Assembly (NCBI GenBank): GCA_032716605.1
Contig: CM064519.1
Span: forward strand, 14,960,399-15,024,398
Reading direction: 5' to 3'
Source: Paralithodes platypus
Lineage: Eukaryota > Arthropoda > Malacostraca > Decapoda > Lithodidae
Length of the DNA stretch: 64,000 nt
Part shown: positions 32,204 through 43,735 of the stretch, one piece after another
Layout of the letters: every line of letters starts with the position of its first letter
Position numbering within the stretch: the stretch's first letter is position 1
Position numbers and translations under genes: made by a program
The notes under the pieces: model-generated
Databases searched by the model: none
The model's input: the letters and a program-made list of their open reading frames with translations, nothing else
What the model was told of the DNA's origin: nothing

Positions 32204-34845
32204 ATGATACCTCTCGATGCCACCCACAACCACCCGCCGCACGCATCCCACACTGTCTACACACGCAGTACGCTCTCAGTCACTATGGAGCCTACACGCT
32301 CCCCTGACTCGCTCCCTGTTGACTCGCCCAACCCTGTTGCTGGCGGTGTTAGTGCTCGTGGCAGGACACGAACACGTGCCAGGGACCCCTCCTACGTATA
32401 TACTTCTGAGGAGGATGAGCCAGTGCAGCCAAGAAGACCTACACGTGCTGGGAGAGGCACGACACGTGCTGGGAGAGGCACGACACGTGCAACAAGCACG
32501 ACGAGTGCGAAGAGGTCATTGTCCTCAGCATTTGCTCTGACAACTGCTACCACAACAACTACTGCCTCTACTGTTGTGGCAACGACGCCCACCACCACCA
32601 CAGGAAGTACAAGTGGCCGTCCTGGGGATGCAGGAGCATCGGGGGTAGTTGGAAAGAAGGGTAAGGGAAAAGGTCACCCTTATCAGTTCAAGAGGAGTAA
32701 GGTGGCACCTCCCGCCTCTACCACCCCCGCGTTGCCACCACCACCACCCACCACGGCCGCCCCTGCCTCACCACCCACCACGGCCGCCCCTGCACCACTG
32801 CCCACCACGGCCGCCCCTGCACCACCGCCCACGCACGCCCACGCCCCTGCTCCACCACCCACGCCCACCCATGCCCCTGCTGCTGTTGGAGGGCCTCGTA
32901 GAGTTTTGGCAGCCGGTCTAACGCCATCAAAGTTTGACGCCCTCCTCTTCCCTCCTGACTCCTCTGACGACGACGCTGAAGAAGGGGAAGCCTTCGATCC
33001 CAGGAACTATGGCTGGGGTGGTGATAGTGGGAGGATCAAGACCAATATGAGGGAGGTGCAGAGGATTCGGAAGACGACGATGTACTTCTGCACCGTAACC
33101 ATGAGCAAGACCTGTCTGACGACGAAGGCGCAGACGACGTGGCTGACGGAGGGGCTGATCCTGATCCCCCACGGGCGTATAATTTTGCCTGGTCTGAAGG
33201 GTCCCATTTCCAACCAGATTTGCACCAGTTCAATGACAATCTGGCTGGTTCAACAGCAGACTGGCCCTGCAATGACCAGTCCACGGAATCTGATTTCTTC
33301 TGTGCATTTTTTGACCAGGAGGTATTATCTCATCTCGTTTCCCAAACCAATGGCTATTTTACCTGGGTGAGGGAAAGAATTGATATGATATCTCCTAGAG
33401 CAAGAATTCGTGCATGGGTTGATACGACTGTCCCTGAGCTCCTTGTGTTCTTTGCGTTGTTGCTAATCATGCCTCTCTGCAGGAAGCATGTAATGGAGCA
33501 TTATTGGAAGCACGACCCAATCATCAACACCCCAATTTTCCGGAAGTATATGGCTCGTGATAGATTTGTCTTGCTTCTGCGATTTTTGCACTTCGCAGAC
33601 AATAATAATCCAAACCGAGCTGATAGAATATGGAAAGTTCGGGATGTGTTGACCATGTTGTTGCAAAGGTACAGGAAATTCTTCTACCCCTTTGCCAACC
33701 TGGTGATTGATGAGTCGCTCGTGCTTTTCAAAGGACGCCTGGTGTTCAAGCAGTACATCCCCTTGAAGAGACACAGGTTCGGGATCAAGATTTTTGTGTT
33801 GTGCGATTGTGAAAGTGGAATAGTGCTCGACATGATCGTATACACCGGCACTGATGTAGACATTCCAAAATTAAATAAAATTAATTTGTCGGTGGCAACG
33901 ACCCATTGGGCATGTCAGGGCACATTGTGAAAAAGATGCTGGAGCCCTACCTGAACAAGGGGCACACGTTGTACACCGACAATTGGTATACAAGTCCTGC
34001 ACTCTGCCAGTTCCTCCATGACCACAAAACGGGGGCATGTGGGACTGTCAGAACTAACAGGAAGTTCATGCCTAAGTTCCAAGGCAATCGCATAGAACTG
34101 GACAACCCCTCCCACAGTGACACCGCTTCTGATGACGACTTGGCAGAGGAACAAAGGCGCCGCAGACAGGAAAGACCAAGAAGAAAGAAGAAAGAGCACT
34201 ACAAGCAGCTGGAGAAGTCGGGGAAAGTTCTGGCGGTAAAGTGGCTCGATAAGCGACCAGTCCACCTGCTTTCGACTGTCCATACAGGTGCCCAAGTGGA
34301 CTCTGGTAAATTCCACTACCGTACCAAGAAGTCTATCCAGAAACCTGATATGGTGGTGGATTATACCAAGTACATGCGCCTTGTGGACAAGTCTGATTGC
34401 CAGCTTGCAGGCGTTGAGTGTCTACGAAAAACAGTGAAGTGGTATCACAAGCTTTTCCTTCACTTTGTTGACATCACGATGCTCAACGCTTACAACATGT
34501 GGCTGGTCAAAAAAGACATGGCCCCGAACAAAAAAACTCAAGTTCAGGGAGTTCATTTACAACGTCGCCTACCAACTCCTAGAAAAACACCAACCAGTCT
34601 CCGGTCACAGGGGTCGCCGTGCAGTCAACCTCCCAGACAGAGTCATTGATGGGTATGACAAACACTACCCTATCCACACCGAGCTATCTGGCACCCGGAG
34701 GCTGCAAGTACAGTGCCAGGTCTGTGCCCACTCCACCAGAAAGCCACAAAAAAGAAGCAGAGTCACATCAATGTGCAAGGAATGCAACGTTGGGTTGTGT
34801 TTGGGCGAGTGCTTCAGGGACTACCACTCACTCAAGTACTACTAG
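32204..34845 (+). pseudogene. piggyBac-type transposase, broken by three frameshifts
   Basis: The N-terminus (from 32204, or Met at 32285) is a disordered Pro/Ala/Thr-rich region with RARDPSYVYTSEEDEP. Reading shifts near 33010, 33880 and 34530. The core (33175-33870) has DWPCNDQS, MPLCRKHVMEHYW and NLVIDESLVLFKGR, the first catalytic Asp. The third segment has LYTDNWYTSP and MRLVDKSDCQ, the second and third Asp positions of the DDD triad. The last segment ends in a cysteine-rich zinc-binding domain (CQVCAHSTRKPQ, CKECNVGLCLGECF, then H). All domains and the triad survive, so decay is recent. Cuts and rejoins DNA at TTAA in this family. Confidence 0.88.
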
Positions 34846-35047
34846 GAGTGGTACCTGTGTCGCCCTGCCTCAGCCAAACTCCTGCCCCTCCCACCTACCT
34901 CACTACCTACCTGCCCGTACCTGACCAACGTGATCTCAAAACACCTGCCTGCCTACCTACTTGCCCGTACCTGACCAACGTGATAATATTATCATAACAT
35001 GTACAAATTATAGTTGTAGGATACGTTCATATGTTTTGGTATATACT

Positions 35048-35063
35048 GTATATATATATATAT

Positions 35064-35105
<42 letters not shown>

Positions 35106-35112
35106 TATATAC
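35048..35112. repeat. (AT)n microsatellite
   Basis: Alternating TA with one interruption, flanked by tgtatata and tacagtatat, in the 3' region of the piggyBac element. Confidence 0.9.
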
Positions 35113-35261
35113 AGTATATTATTGTATACAGTATACTGTATATATAAGCAATATTTTCATTTATTATTTCAGTTTAATTCATTAGCCAGGCAATATTTTG
35201 TTTTATTTATATATATACCTATGTAATATTATACTTATGTACTAACCTTTTGTAACAACCT

Positions 35262-35311
<50 letters not shown>

Positions 35312-35312
<1 letters not shown>

Positions 35313-37146
35313 ACACACACAAGGAATTTGGAAGGAATCTGAGTGTAAAATGGAGGGAGAGTAAGAAACTGTTCTGGAAAGAAGTCAAGAAAGTTAGGGA
35401 AGGTAGCAAGGGAAACAGTAAGGGTGTGAAAGATAAGAATGGGAGAATGCTAGCCGAGAAGCAAGAGAGAGTCGAAAGATGGAGGGAGTACTTCAGTGAG
35501 TTGCTAAATGAAAGGAATGAAGAGCCAGCAAACATAGCAGGATATGGTATGGGAGGGAGAAGAAGAGAAGTAGTGGAGGAGGAGGTGGGGATCAGGAGGT
35601 CAGAAGTGTGGGAAGCCATGAAAAGAGTGAAGTTGGGGAAAGCACCAGGAACAGATGGAGTGTGTGGGGAAATGTTGAGGTATGGTGGTGAGATAGTGAT
35701 AGAATGGGTATGGAAAATGTGCAAACTAGCATGGGAGAAGGGGAGTGCACCCGATGACTGGAAGACTGGCATAATAGTCCCCCTATATAAGGGCAAAGGG
35801 GAAAGAGGAGTGTGTGGTAACCACCGAGGAATATGTCTTCTAAGCGTAGTAGGGAAGGTATACAGTAGGGTAGTGATTGAGAGAGTGAGAGTGAGAACGG
35901 AGAAATGGATAGGCGACGAGCAGGGAGGTTTTAGGAAGGGAAGAGGATGTGTAGATCAGATTTTTACCCTGAATTGTGTTGTGGAGAAGTATCTGGAGAA
36001 GAAACAAAAGGTGTATGTTGCCTTTATGGACTTGGAGAAGGCCTATGACAGAGTGGATAGAGAAGGTTTGTGGAAAGTACTTAGAATATACGGAGTAGAG
36101 GGCAAGTTGCTGAAAGCAGTGAAGAGCATGTATGAGGGTGCAAAGGCGGCAGTACGTGTGGAGAGTGAGCAGAGCGAGTTCTTTGACCTGAATGTTGGTT
36201 TGAAACAGGGGTGTGTGATGTCCCCGTGGTTGTTTACTGTATATATGGATGGAGTCATGAAAGAAATACTATCAAGAGCAGTGGATGTTGGTGTATCGCT
36301 GAAAAGGGAGGGAATTGAGTGGAAGCTACCTATACTGCTGTTTGCGGATGATACAGTTCTGATGAGTGATAATGAATGGGAGTTGCAGGGTCTGGTAAAT
36401 GAGTTTGGAACAGTGTGCGAAAAACGGAATTTGAAGGTAAATACGGGGAAGAGCAAGGTTATGGTCTTCGAAAGGGGTGAAGTCACAGAGTGTGAGGTGA
36501 AGCTGAACGGTCAGGCTATGGAGATCGTCAACTCTTTTAAGTATCTGGGCAGTGTGTTGAGTAAAGATGGGACTATGGATGAAGAGGTGCGGGAGAGGGT
36601 ACAACAGGGGAAGAGGGTTGTAGGAACGCTAAAAGCAGTAACAAGAAATAGGGTGGTCAGTATGGAAGTGAAGAAGTCCTTGCATGACAGTGTGGTAATC
36701 CCGACACTGACTTACGGAAGCGAAGCATGGACGTTGGTTGAGAGACTCAGACCAAGAGTGAGAGCAGTAGAAATGAATTACTTAAGGAGTGCGTGCGGAG
36801 TTACATGGAGGGATAGACAGACTAATGAGGAAGTAAGAAGGAGGTGTGGTGTGGAGGTAGATGTGCTGGAAAGTGTGAAAAGGAACAACTTGAGATGGTT
36901 CGGCCATATGGAACGTATGGAAAGCGAGAGAATGACTAAGAGGGTGTACGAGAGCGAGGTGGAGGGACAGAGGGGGAGAGGTAGACCGAATATGAGGTGG
37001 AAGGATGGAGTGAGGAACTACATGAACGAAGGCGGTGCTGGTTGGGGGGAGGGGCGTCGACTGACTGGGGACAGAGGTGCATGGGGGCGGTTCGTTCGTG
37101 GCCACCCCTTCGGGGATCGCGGCGTCAGGCAATAGATAGATAGATA
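35312..37146 (+). mobile_element. LINE A copy 3, longest and most intact
   Basis: A 5'-truncated RTE-like LINE with an open frame from at least 35426 to the stop at 37133-37135, then (TAGA)n. It landed in a poly-A tract: about 45 A precede it and seven follow. The 3' end (ccccttcggggatcgcggcg) forms a small hairpin just before the tail. Confidence 0.88.
35426..37135 (+). CDS. LINE A reverse transcriptase ORF, uninterrupted (about 569 codons)
   Basis: No internal stop. Order of RT landmarks: LGKAPGTDGVCGEMLRYG, IIVPLYKGKGER, GNHRGICLLSVVGKVYSRVV, GGFRKGRGCVDQIFTLNCVV, VAFMDLEKAYDRVDRE (first catalytic Asp), GLKQGCVMSPWLF, LLFADDTVLMSD (catalytic DD) and YLGSVLSKDG. The C-terminus has YGSEAWTL, LRWFGHMERM and RGRGRPNMRWKDG. 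The endonuclease and true start are missing upstream. Motif style fits the RTE clade. Probably the youngest LINE here. No host function is implied. Confidence 0.88.
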   Translation: MKDKNGRMLAEKQERVERWREYFSELLNERNEEPANIAGYGMGGRRREVVEEEVGIRRSEVWEAMKRVKLGKAPGTDGVCGEMLRYGGEIVIEWVWKMCKLAWEKGSAPDDWKTGIIVPLYKGKGERGVCGNHRGICLLSVVGKVYSRVVIERVRVRTEKWIGDEQGGFRKGRGCVDQIFTLNCVVEKYLEKKQKVYVAFMDLEKAYDRVDREGLWKVLRIYGVEGKLLKAVKSMYEGAKAAVRVESEQSEFFDLNVGLKQGCVMSPWLFTVYMDGVMKEILSRAVDVGVSLKREGIEWKLPILLFADDTVLMSDNEWELQGLVNEFGTVCEKRNLKVNTGKSKVMVFERGEVTECEVKLNGQAMEIVNSFKYLGSVLSKDGTMDEEVRERVQQGKRVVGTLKAVTRNRVVSMEVKKSLHDSVVIPTLTYGSEAWTLVERLRPRVRAVEMNYLRSACGVTWRDRQTNEEVRRRCGVEVDVLESVKRNNLRWFGHMERMESERMTKRVYESEVEGQRGRGRPNMRWKDGVRNYMNEGGAGWGEGRRLTGDRGAWGRFVRGHPFGDRGVRQ

Positions 37147-37154
37147 GAAAAAAA

Positions 37155-37217
37155 CATACTTACGCTCTGCTATTCATCAAAGTTTTCGACTTTATGAATA
37201 GCAGGGCGTAAGTATGT
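37155..37217. repeat. 23-bp inverted repeat, 16-bp loop
   Basis: catacttacgctctgctatt(cat) and its complement with one mismatch (c/g in gctctg versus cagggc), loop caaagttttcgacttt. Flanked by A runs on both sides. Function unknown. Confidence 0.85.
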
Positions 37218-37358
37218 AAAAAAAAAAAAAATTTCAAGTGATATAAACACTCCAAAAATATCCCCATAACCTCTCTGGTTTCGAACCCACGTCTCTAGGC
37301 CTACGTCTCTAGGCCTACATCTCACTCAGTCCATCACTCTAACCACTAGACCATGACA
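37218..37358 (-). mobile_element. tRNA-derived SINE
   Basis: Reading leftward: catggtctagtggttagag is a strong A box, and gtgggttcgaaaccagag an intact B box. The two are about 65 bp apart because a 14-bp unit (cctagagacgtagg) is tandemly repeated between them. The 3' body runs to a T-rich end. The tRNA-like head resembles a Glu/Asp-type tRNA. Confidence 0.8.
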
Positions 37359-38626
37359 GCTCACACTATACTGACAGCGATTAGTGCGTACGTATTTTCG
37401 GGCAGACGAATGCTTGACAAAAAAAATATATATATACCCTCGATACACTTGTGTATATCGAAGTATTTTGTATGTATAATACTTTTACATAACCTAACAT
37501 ATTCTATCATTACGAACAAACAGTAAAGAAATTTACAAGTAAATAAATAACCTTTCATCCATGAGTTGCAAGCAAATAGTGCGTAAAAATGGTGTAATGA
37601 TATATCGGGTTACTCTAACATACTGCGCCATCCAAGAAGCCTTATCGTTGTTCACATTATAGCAACGACAACACAAAGCGTCTATAAGGTCTAAATTTGT
37701 GCATATACCCACGCTAATCTCACCTACCTACTGTAATCTGACCCTTTTCTCTCCCGCGCCACCCACCTTTCTCAATCCACCACTCTTATTTCGCCTATTA
37801 TTCGTCCGTATGCCTCTCTGCGCTTCATTTATCAGTGTATATTATTCACATGGGCTGCCTTACTCATGAATATGAACAGGTGAAACCATAAAGGTGCTTT
37901 TTAGGCGAGATATAGAGCGTTGCTTCTCATCAATCGCACGTTCTTGCCTCCACCCTCTCTCTCTCTCCTCCCGCCTGACTCACTCACACACACTCGCTCG
38001 CTCGGGGATGTCGTGCCTATCAGCCCATTTTTTTCAACTTGCAGCCACCGTAACTCCACACCCACATTTTTTGAGGGTGGATATATATATATTGGCGGAT
38101 GTGGCTGCTTATTTCCAAGACATTGATGTACTTTTTTTTAAATTCTGTGAGATCGAATTTTTTGGCAGAAATGCACAAATAACTACCCTAGCTCCTAGGG
38201 CTATTTAGCGCTTAACAGGTTAAGAGGGAAGGCCTAATTTTTTTATTTTTTTTATTTTTTAGGCCCCAGTAGGCTAGCACAAAAAAAAAAAAAAAAAAAA
38301 AAATCCTCTATACTTCATGTCACTCTTCCACATCCCCTCCTTCCCCCCTTTCCTCTCCCCCCTTCAATTATCACCCATTTTCCCTATTATTTCCTAATTC
38401 GTTGGTATATTTTCGTGTAAACATCTCCAAGCCGGTTCTATGGTGTGGTCATGTGACTAGCGAGTGTGTTGCTTAAGGCCAGGGAGAGTGTGAGTGAGTC
38501 AGTCTGGCTTGAGGCCTCGTGAAGGGAGGGGTTGCCTGAATTTGCTCCACAATTCATGAATGGGCTGCTCCATGTTTATTCGCGATTTTGACCATAAAAA
38601 CCTTATTCCCACTTGTTTTATTGTTG

Positions 38627-39106
38627 TTGTTGTTCCCCAAGCTGCCTGGCCGAACAGCCCCAAGGCTCCAAGCAAGGCCAAGGCCATAACCGAGCGCCCC
38701 CACAGAACCCTCCCCGCCGACCACAATAAAGCCTGGGTGACCGAAGCCACTCCGTGGCGGGGAGCTTGAGGAGGGTGCGGAAACGCCCGGGAAACCAAAG
38801 ACCCACCCAGGGCCCTGTGCCCCTCAGCAATTATGAAGAGAAAGTTGAGGGGCAAGGGAAAAATGTGACGCTTTGGCTTCCAATCTTGGTAGATTGGGAG
38901 GTCAATCCACGTTAGAGACGCCGTCACTTGAGATCTAGAAAATATATAAGTAAAAGGAACAGTCAGAGTAAGCTATGGGTATGGCAGAGATTGCTCAGTT
39001 CTCACTCTGATAGACCAGCCCATCACCACATGACTAGAACCCAATCCTCTCAGCATCAGCTAGGAAAGGCCCTAGAAAGCCGCCTTTGGCGGGGGTTACT
39101 ATCTTC
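38627..39106 (-). mobile_element. R retroposon inside the TTAA family B element
   Basis: Starts gttgttgttgttccccaagc, ends at the aaagccgcctttggcggggg region, so it lacks only the 5'-most 45 bp. Inserted at a gttgtt run of the host element. Confidence 0.85.
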
Positions 39107-39249
39107 ATAGTGAAGGTAAAATAGGCGCATATGAATAAGTAATAACGATATTTATCGTAAAATGACGATTATAGGCATGAATGGAGCCTAATATGCTCGT
39201 CCAGAACAGTGGTGTTCAATACACCCAGCTCGCCGTTTATAGGTTAAGA

Positions 39250-39480
39250 TTAAATGCGCATGAGAAGCGAATGGATGATCAAAGTTGGGTGAAGAGCTGC
39301 TTGTCTGTGAACATGGAGGGGAGCTGCACGGACGGATAGACCTGGAAATACTGTATGTTGGATCCGGTACCGTACTCTACTTCAATTTGATTTCCAACTC
39401 AAAGATTTCAAAAGCGAGGCAGCGCAGAAGTTGAACAGGGCTGCCTGGAATGATGCCATTAATACAAGACTCAAACCACA
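39250..39480 (+). mobile_element. LINE B 3' end fragment, diverged
   Basis: Decayed text for VERMDDQSWVK, RSCTDG and LNRAAWNDAINTR, matching the C-terminal tail of LINE B. Confidence 0.7.
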
Positions 39481-39484
39481 CTTT

Positions 39485-40154
39485 TTAACCCGTTGAGCCC
39501 CGGCTAGTTATAATATTTTGTTCACCCCAGTCCCAAGCCATTTTCACTTCTTTTTTTTGTTTGCTAAAATGGAAGACAAGGATGAGAAATTTAAAAAAAA
39601 AAAAAAAAATATTCACCTCGGACATTTTTTTTTTGGGGGGGGGGGGGAGCCTCAAAAAAATGTTGAGCCAAAATGGAAGAGAATGGTGAGAAATGAAGAC
39701 AAAAATAAAAAAAAAACTAATTTCGGTCATTTGGGGGGCGGGGGGGTTCGAAAGTTCGTCTCCCCCGCATGACCACCCGCCCGGGAGCACTAGGGTAAAA
39801 ACTGAGTATGGCATTGTATGGCATACATCCTAAGGAGTGTCTCACATAAATCTCAAGCCTCTAGCTCCCATGCGACCGGAGTAATGAAGGTTCAAAGTGG
39901 CGGTGAACTAAGGGTGTAAAGTATCCCCACTAAGCCCACCACCACCAGCCGCGCGGCTGTCTCGGCCCGCTCACACCTACTGGCCCGGCTCCCACACACA
40001 CTACGGTACCTCCCCCTCCTATTCTCCCGCCATTTCCTACCTTACGAGCCACGTAAGTGTTTTTTATATGTCGGACGCACGTGATGCGTCGCTGGGAGTT
40101 GGTGATCAAACACTGCCGACGCAACACGTGCGACGCTGGGTCTCACTGGGTTAA
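39485..40154. mobile_element. TTAA element, 670 bp
   Basis: Ends ttaacccgttgagccccggc and, reversed, ttaacccagtgagacccagc. Interior has a G run and an internal duplication of a ccaaaatggaaga segment (39567-39600 and 39666-39690). It ends about 220 bp from the end of the large host exon. Confidence 0.83.
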
Positions 40155-40372
40155 GGATTACTTAGACTTTAACCCCTAAACTATGACCAAATTTTCCATG
40201 TTTTTCCATTTAAATAAATTATGATCATAAAGTCGTAATAGGCCTATTGTATTTGCATAAGTTTCTTGGTAGCATAAAGTTTGTGTGAAAATTTCCTTGA
40301 AAACAGAAAAGTTTTCAATGGAATTTGGCTAAGTATAGGTGGTCACTTTAAACGAACCGAAGATAGACAAAC

Positions 40373-42360
40373 CTGATTTAACTGAGGAAATTATGGTGCC
40401 AGCATTTTCCGGTGTGGAGGAAGGTGTGGGTTGCATAGGCGACAAGGGGTCCGGGTCCGGGGGAGATGACTGTTCGTCCGAGTCATTGGCTTCACTAAGC
40501 AGCCGTTCCATCTCCTGCTCGCACTCTGCTACCTTCTCCTCCAACGGTTTGATTTTCCTTCGACACTCCTCTTCCAGTTGCCGAATCATGTCCTTGCACT
40601 TACGCTGTGTCTGCCGGAGTTCACCTAACCGACCTGCCAGGCTCTTGCTCGAATTGGGCTTGTATGGTTTGCTCTTGCTGGATTGATAGCTTGTCAGCAT
40701 GGAACTGGAAGGGTTGCTTGGTGGCCTATTAGAGGAACTAGAAGAGTTGCTAGATGGCCTGCTAGGTACGGTATCTGGTCTCATGTCAGTAGGAGTAATG
40801 TTGGCTACAGCTAATGCCAATCCTTCCACAGGGTCCCTATATTGGTTGATGGGTCCCAGTGTTGGTAACTGTACTGTATTTAAAACCACTGGACTGGTAG
40901 TCAGGCTGGTGGTATTGCTCAGGGTGGTTGTGCCGCTAGTTGTCTGGTTGCTGTGGATAATGACCATTGGTACCGCTGATGAAATAGCACCAGATGTTGA
41001 GAGATTACTTTTGGCCGCCTTGAATTTCTTGCTTTTCTTAGGGCTTGTATCATCTTGCTTCCTCTTGTTTATACTTTCAGTCCTTGGTACAGGATCCTCA
41101 TGCAAATTTTGATCTGGCGAGAGTAGAGCCTGGTGTGCTTGGGATTCTTCAAAATTCACCGTTTCATCGGAGGCATTTCCCTCGTCCTCATCCTCGTTCA
41201 TGTGATTGTCGTGGACATTTGTGGCATTACCCTGAATGCTACTTATTATAGGGATTGGTCCTTCCAAGGAGTTAGTACCAAGCTCTATCAAGTCTGTGTC
41301 TAAATCATCATGGATTAATGTGGTTTCATTGAGACTTGTTGGCTGTTCAGGATTTTCTCTTTCCTTCATAAACGACCCAATGATATTCTCCCGCAGCTGC
41401 ATTCTCATCTTTATGATTTCATCATTAGTCACTGCGATGGAAGGAGGGGAAGCGATGCGCGGAGGCTTTGTGGGGGCACTAGTCTCCATTTTGCTGGTTG
41501 GAGCTGAGGTTAATGAGGGTGGAGCAGAGATTAAGGAGGATGGAGCAGAGGTTGAGGAGGCTGGAGCAGAGCTTGAGGAGGGTGGACCTGAAGCCTGGGA
41601 GTGTAAAGATATGGTTTTGGAAGGCGTAGATAGACCCGAAGTGGTGGCTTGGCTTATTCTACCTTCAACGGCTCTTTTCTTTCCAGGACTTTGACTTGTG
41701 CCCGATTTCTTCTTCGGACTCTTCAGCTGATCTTTCTTCATGGGTATTGCGCTGAATATTTTTTGTTTGTGCGCGCATGCTAATTTAGCACTCTTCCACA
41801 ACTTGCCTTCTTTCCTTCCGGGACTCGGGGATAACTCAGATAATTTCTTCTTCTTTTTCTTTTTCTTTTTCTTTGGTGATGACTGAGAGAGCGACTTATC
41901 CTTCGGCGGTCTCCCCGGTCCCTTACCGGTACCCTTGGATGACTTGTACTGCCGGCTGATGTTAGATGGCGCCTCCCAAGTCGGATCAGTGAGATCGGGG
42001 AAGTCGCCCTCAAAATCCGGTGCCATAACATCGTCCGGGTCAGTCTCCAAGCTGGAAGTGTTGGTGTTTGCCGGGGAGTCAACCGCCTCTTTCAGTGCAT
42101 CCGTCAGATAGAGATTGGCTTCATTAGGTGAGTCTGGGCTGGAATGGGTGGTACTTGGTGGCTCACCAACGAGGGACTTCGGCAGGGTATCGTAGTTGGG
42201 TGTTGGCAAAGGGGAGGTGAACCCTGGGGTGGAGGGCTGATCGATGGAGGAGGTGGGAGTCGCCGGGAAGGGTAATCGGGGACTGATCATATACTGGTAT
42301 CCCTGGTCCGGCTCCATCTCAGTGGACGAGTGCTCCCAGTCTTCGCCATCGCTCAATGTT
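40373..42360 (-). CDS. Host gene, large exon: disordered region, AT-hook-like motif, coiled coil
   Basis: A 1988-bp exon (about residues 42-705) with no internal stop. It follows tttcag and ends at a gtttgt donor in phase 1. The N-terminal part is acidic and rich in Pro/Ser/Thr. A GKGPGRPPKDK stretch near residue 190 is an AT-hook-like core and is followed by a run of ten or more lysines near 205-215. The middle is low-complexity Ser/Pro/Ala (tandem APSS/APAS blocks). Residues about 620-665 form a charged heptad-like helix (RQLEEECRRKIKPLEEKV), probably a coiled coil, followed by an acidic Ser/Pro tail. These features suggest a chromatin or transcription-associated nuclear protein; that is inference. 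The family is not recognised. An apparent open frame on the opposite strand is a shadow. Confidence 0.8.
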
Positions 42361-42426
42361 CTGAAACATAAAATCAATAAATACAAATATAAAAACAGTA
42401 GGCCTATATACCGTACCGGTATATAT

Positions 42427-43108
42427 GTAGCCTATGAACATTTGTCAGCCAGAGTGGACAGAAGGGTGCTGAGCTGGTATGGTCATGTTGAACGAATGGG
42501 AGATGAAAGGCTTACAAAGAGAATATGTGAGTAAGATATAAGGGGAGATAGAAGGGCAGGAAGACCCCCATTGAGATGGAGAGACTGTGTAAGACAAGCT
42601 TTGGATGATAGAGGAATTACTATAGATCAGGCAAAGGAAGTGGTAATAAACAGGAATGAATGGAGAATGCTTGTGAATAGATGAGTGAACATGTGGTCAT
42701 TTGGGGGAAGGGGTCGGGCGCAACTTGGACTAGTTAATAGTCCATCAGGCGCCTGGCCCGGGGAGATGATTAATATGAAGGGTGTGCCTGGAAGTGTGGT
42801 GGGCTGGCTTGTGGCTTCGGCTCCGCTGCATGTCTGCCTGCCGAGATCGGAACCTCTCCGAGTGGTCGGGGGAGTGCTGGAGGGACCTTGGTGACCCTGG
42901 TCTCTGGGTCTTCTCCTGGGTGACCTAGATGTGTGTGAATTTGTGTTTGGTCTGTGTGTGTTCGTTGTATTATGTTGTGTTTTCCCTGTTCTTGCTCTGT
43001 CTTGAATCGGCCACTCCCCCCCAAAAAAAAAAAAAAAAATGGAAAAAGAAAAGAAAACCAAAAAAATAGGAAAAGTGGGGATTGGGCCTGAGTAATTAGA
43101 TAGATAGA
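42427..43108 (+). mobile_element. LINE C 3' fragment with (TAGA)n tail
   Basis: Same protein tail as 26820-26990 (HLSARVDRRVLSWYGHVERM) followed by the same 3' UTR. It lies only about 65 bp inside the intron from the large host exon. Confidence 0.84.
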
Positions 43109-43150
43109 ATATATATATATATACTGTGTATATATATATATATATATACA

Positions 43151-43198
<48 letters not shown>

Positions 43199-43212
43199 TA
43201 TATATATACAGT
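43109..43212. repeat. (AT)n microsatellite
   Basis: About 90 bp of TA repeats with tgtgtata and tacagtatata interruptions. Confidence 0.92.
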
Positions 43213-43735
43213 ACTGTTGTTGTTGTTGTTCCCCAAGCTGCTTGGCCGAACAGCCCCAAGACCCCGAGCAAGGCCATAACCGAGCGCCCCCACAGAACCC
43301 TCCCTGCCTACCACAATAAAGCCTGGGTGACTGAAGCCACTCCATGGCGGGGAGCTGAGGAGGGTGCGGAAACGCCCGGGAAACCAAAGCCCCACCCAGG
43401 GCCCTGTGCCCCTCAGCAATTATGAAGAGAAAGTTGAGGGGCAAAGGAAAAATGTGACGCTTTGGCTTCCAATCTTGGTAGATTGGGAGGTCAATCCACG
43501 GAAAAGACGCCGTCAATTGAGATCTAGGAAATACATAAGTAAAAGGAACAGTCGGAGTAAGCTATGGGTATGGCAGAGATCGCTCAGTTCTCACTCTGAT
43601 AGACCAGCCCATCACCATATGACTAGAACCCAATCCTCTCAGCATCAGCTAGGAAAGGCCCTAGAAAGCCGCCTTTGGCGGTGGGATAGCTCCCCTATTT
43701 CAACCCCTTTCGGGGTTGGGCACCCGCCCATATAC
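43213..43735 (-). mobile_element. R retroposon, full length, 13-bp TSD
   Basis: Flanks: atatacagtactg at 43202-43214 and again at 43730-43742. Starts gttgttgttgttccccaagc and ends ggttgggcacccgccc, giving the 5' end gggcgggtgcccaacc. Confidence 0.86.

Larger units (their letters stand above)
32061..38223 (+). mobile_element. piggyBac transposon, decayed, with nested LINE A and SINE
   Basis: TTAA at both ends inside the family B element. Left end ttaacccggcaagcgcgata, right end (reversed) ttaacctgttaagcgctaaa: imperfect TIRs of about 20 bp. Carries a frameshifted transposase at 32204-34845. Removing the LINE A insertion leaves about 4.3 kb. The deletion derivative at 58115-58777 shares both ends. 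37360-38160 is non-coding interior. Confidence 0.82.
31091..39247 (+). mobile_element. TTAA family B element expanded to 8.1 kb by nested insertions
   Basis: Its own sequence is only: ttaacccggcaacgccgaga with aagctc, then gaagttttactgggcaacgg with cggcaaagctc, then gagggaaggcctaattttt onward through tatacttcatgtcactcttc to cgccgtttataggttaa. The same three blocks are contiguous, reversed, at 45523-44551. Insertions sit at the first internal TTAA (31117-32029), at the second internal TTAA (32061-38223), and at a gtt run (38627-39106). Confidence 0.8.

Noticed and set aside
32204..34845. Domesticated piggyBac-derived host gene
   Set aside because: Three frameshifts and intact TTAA ends with TIRs indicate a transposon copy, not a domesticated gene.
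35242..35796. 184-codon minus-strand frame
   Set aside because: Shadow of LINE A, starting from a poly-A/T tract.
40339..41694. Plus-strand open frames opposite the large host exon
   Set aside because: Composition mirrors the minus-strand coding sequence; no recognisable domain, and the minus frame is longer and phase-compatible with its neighbours.
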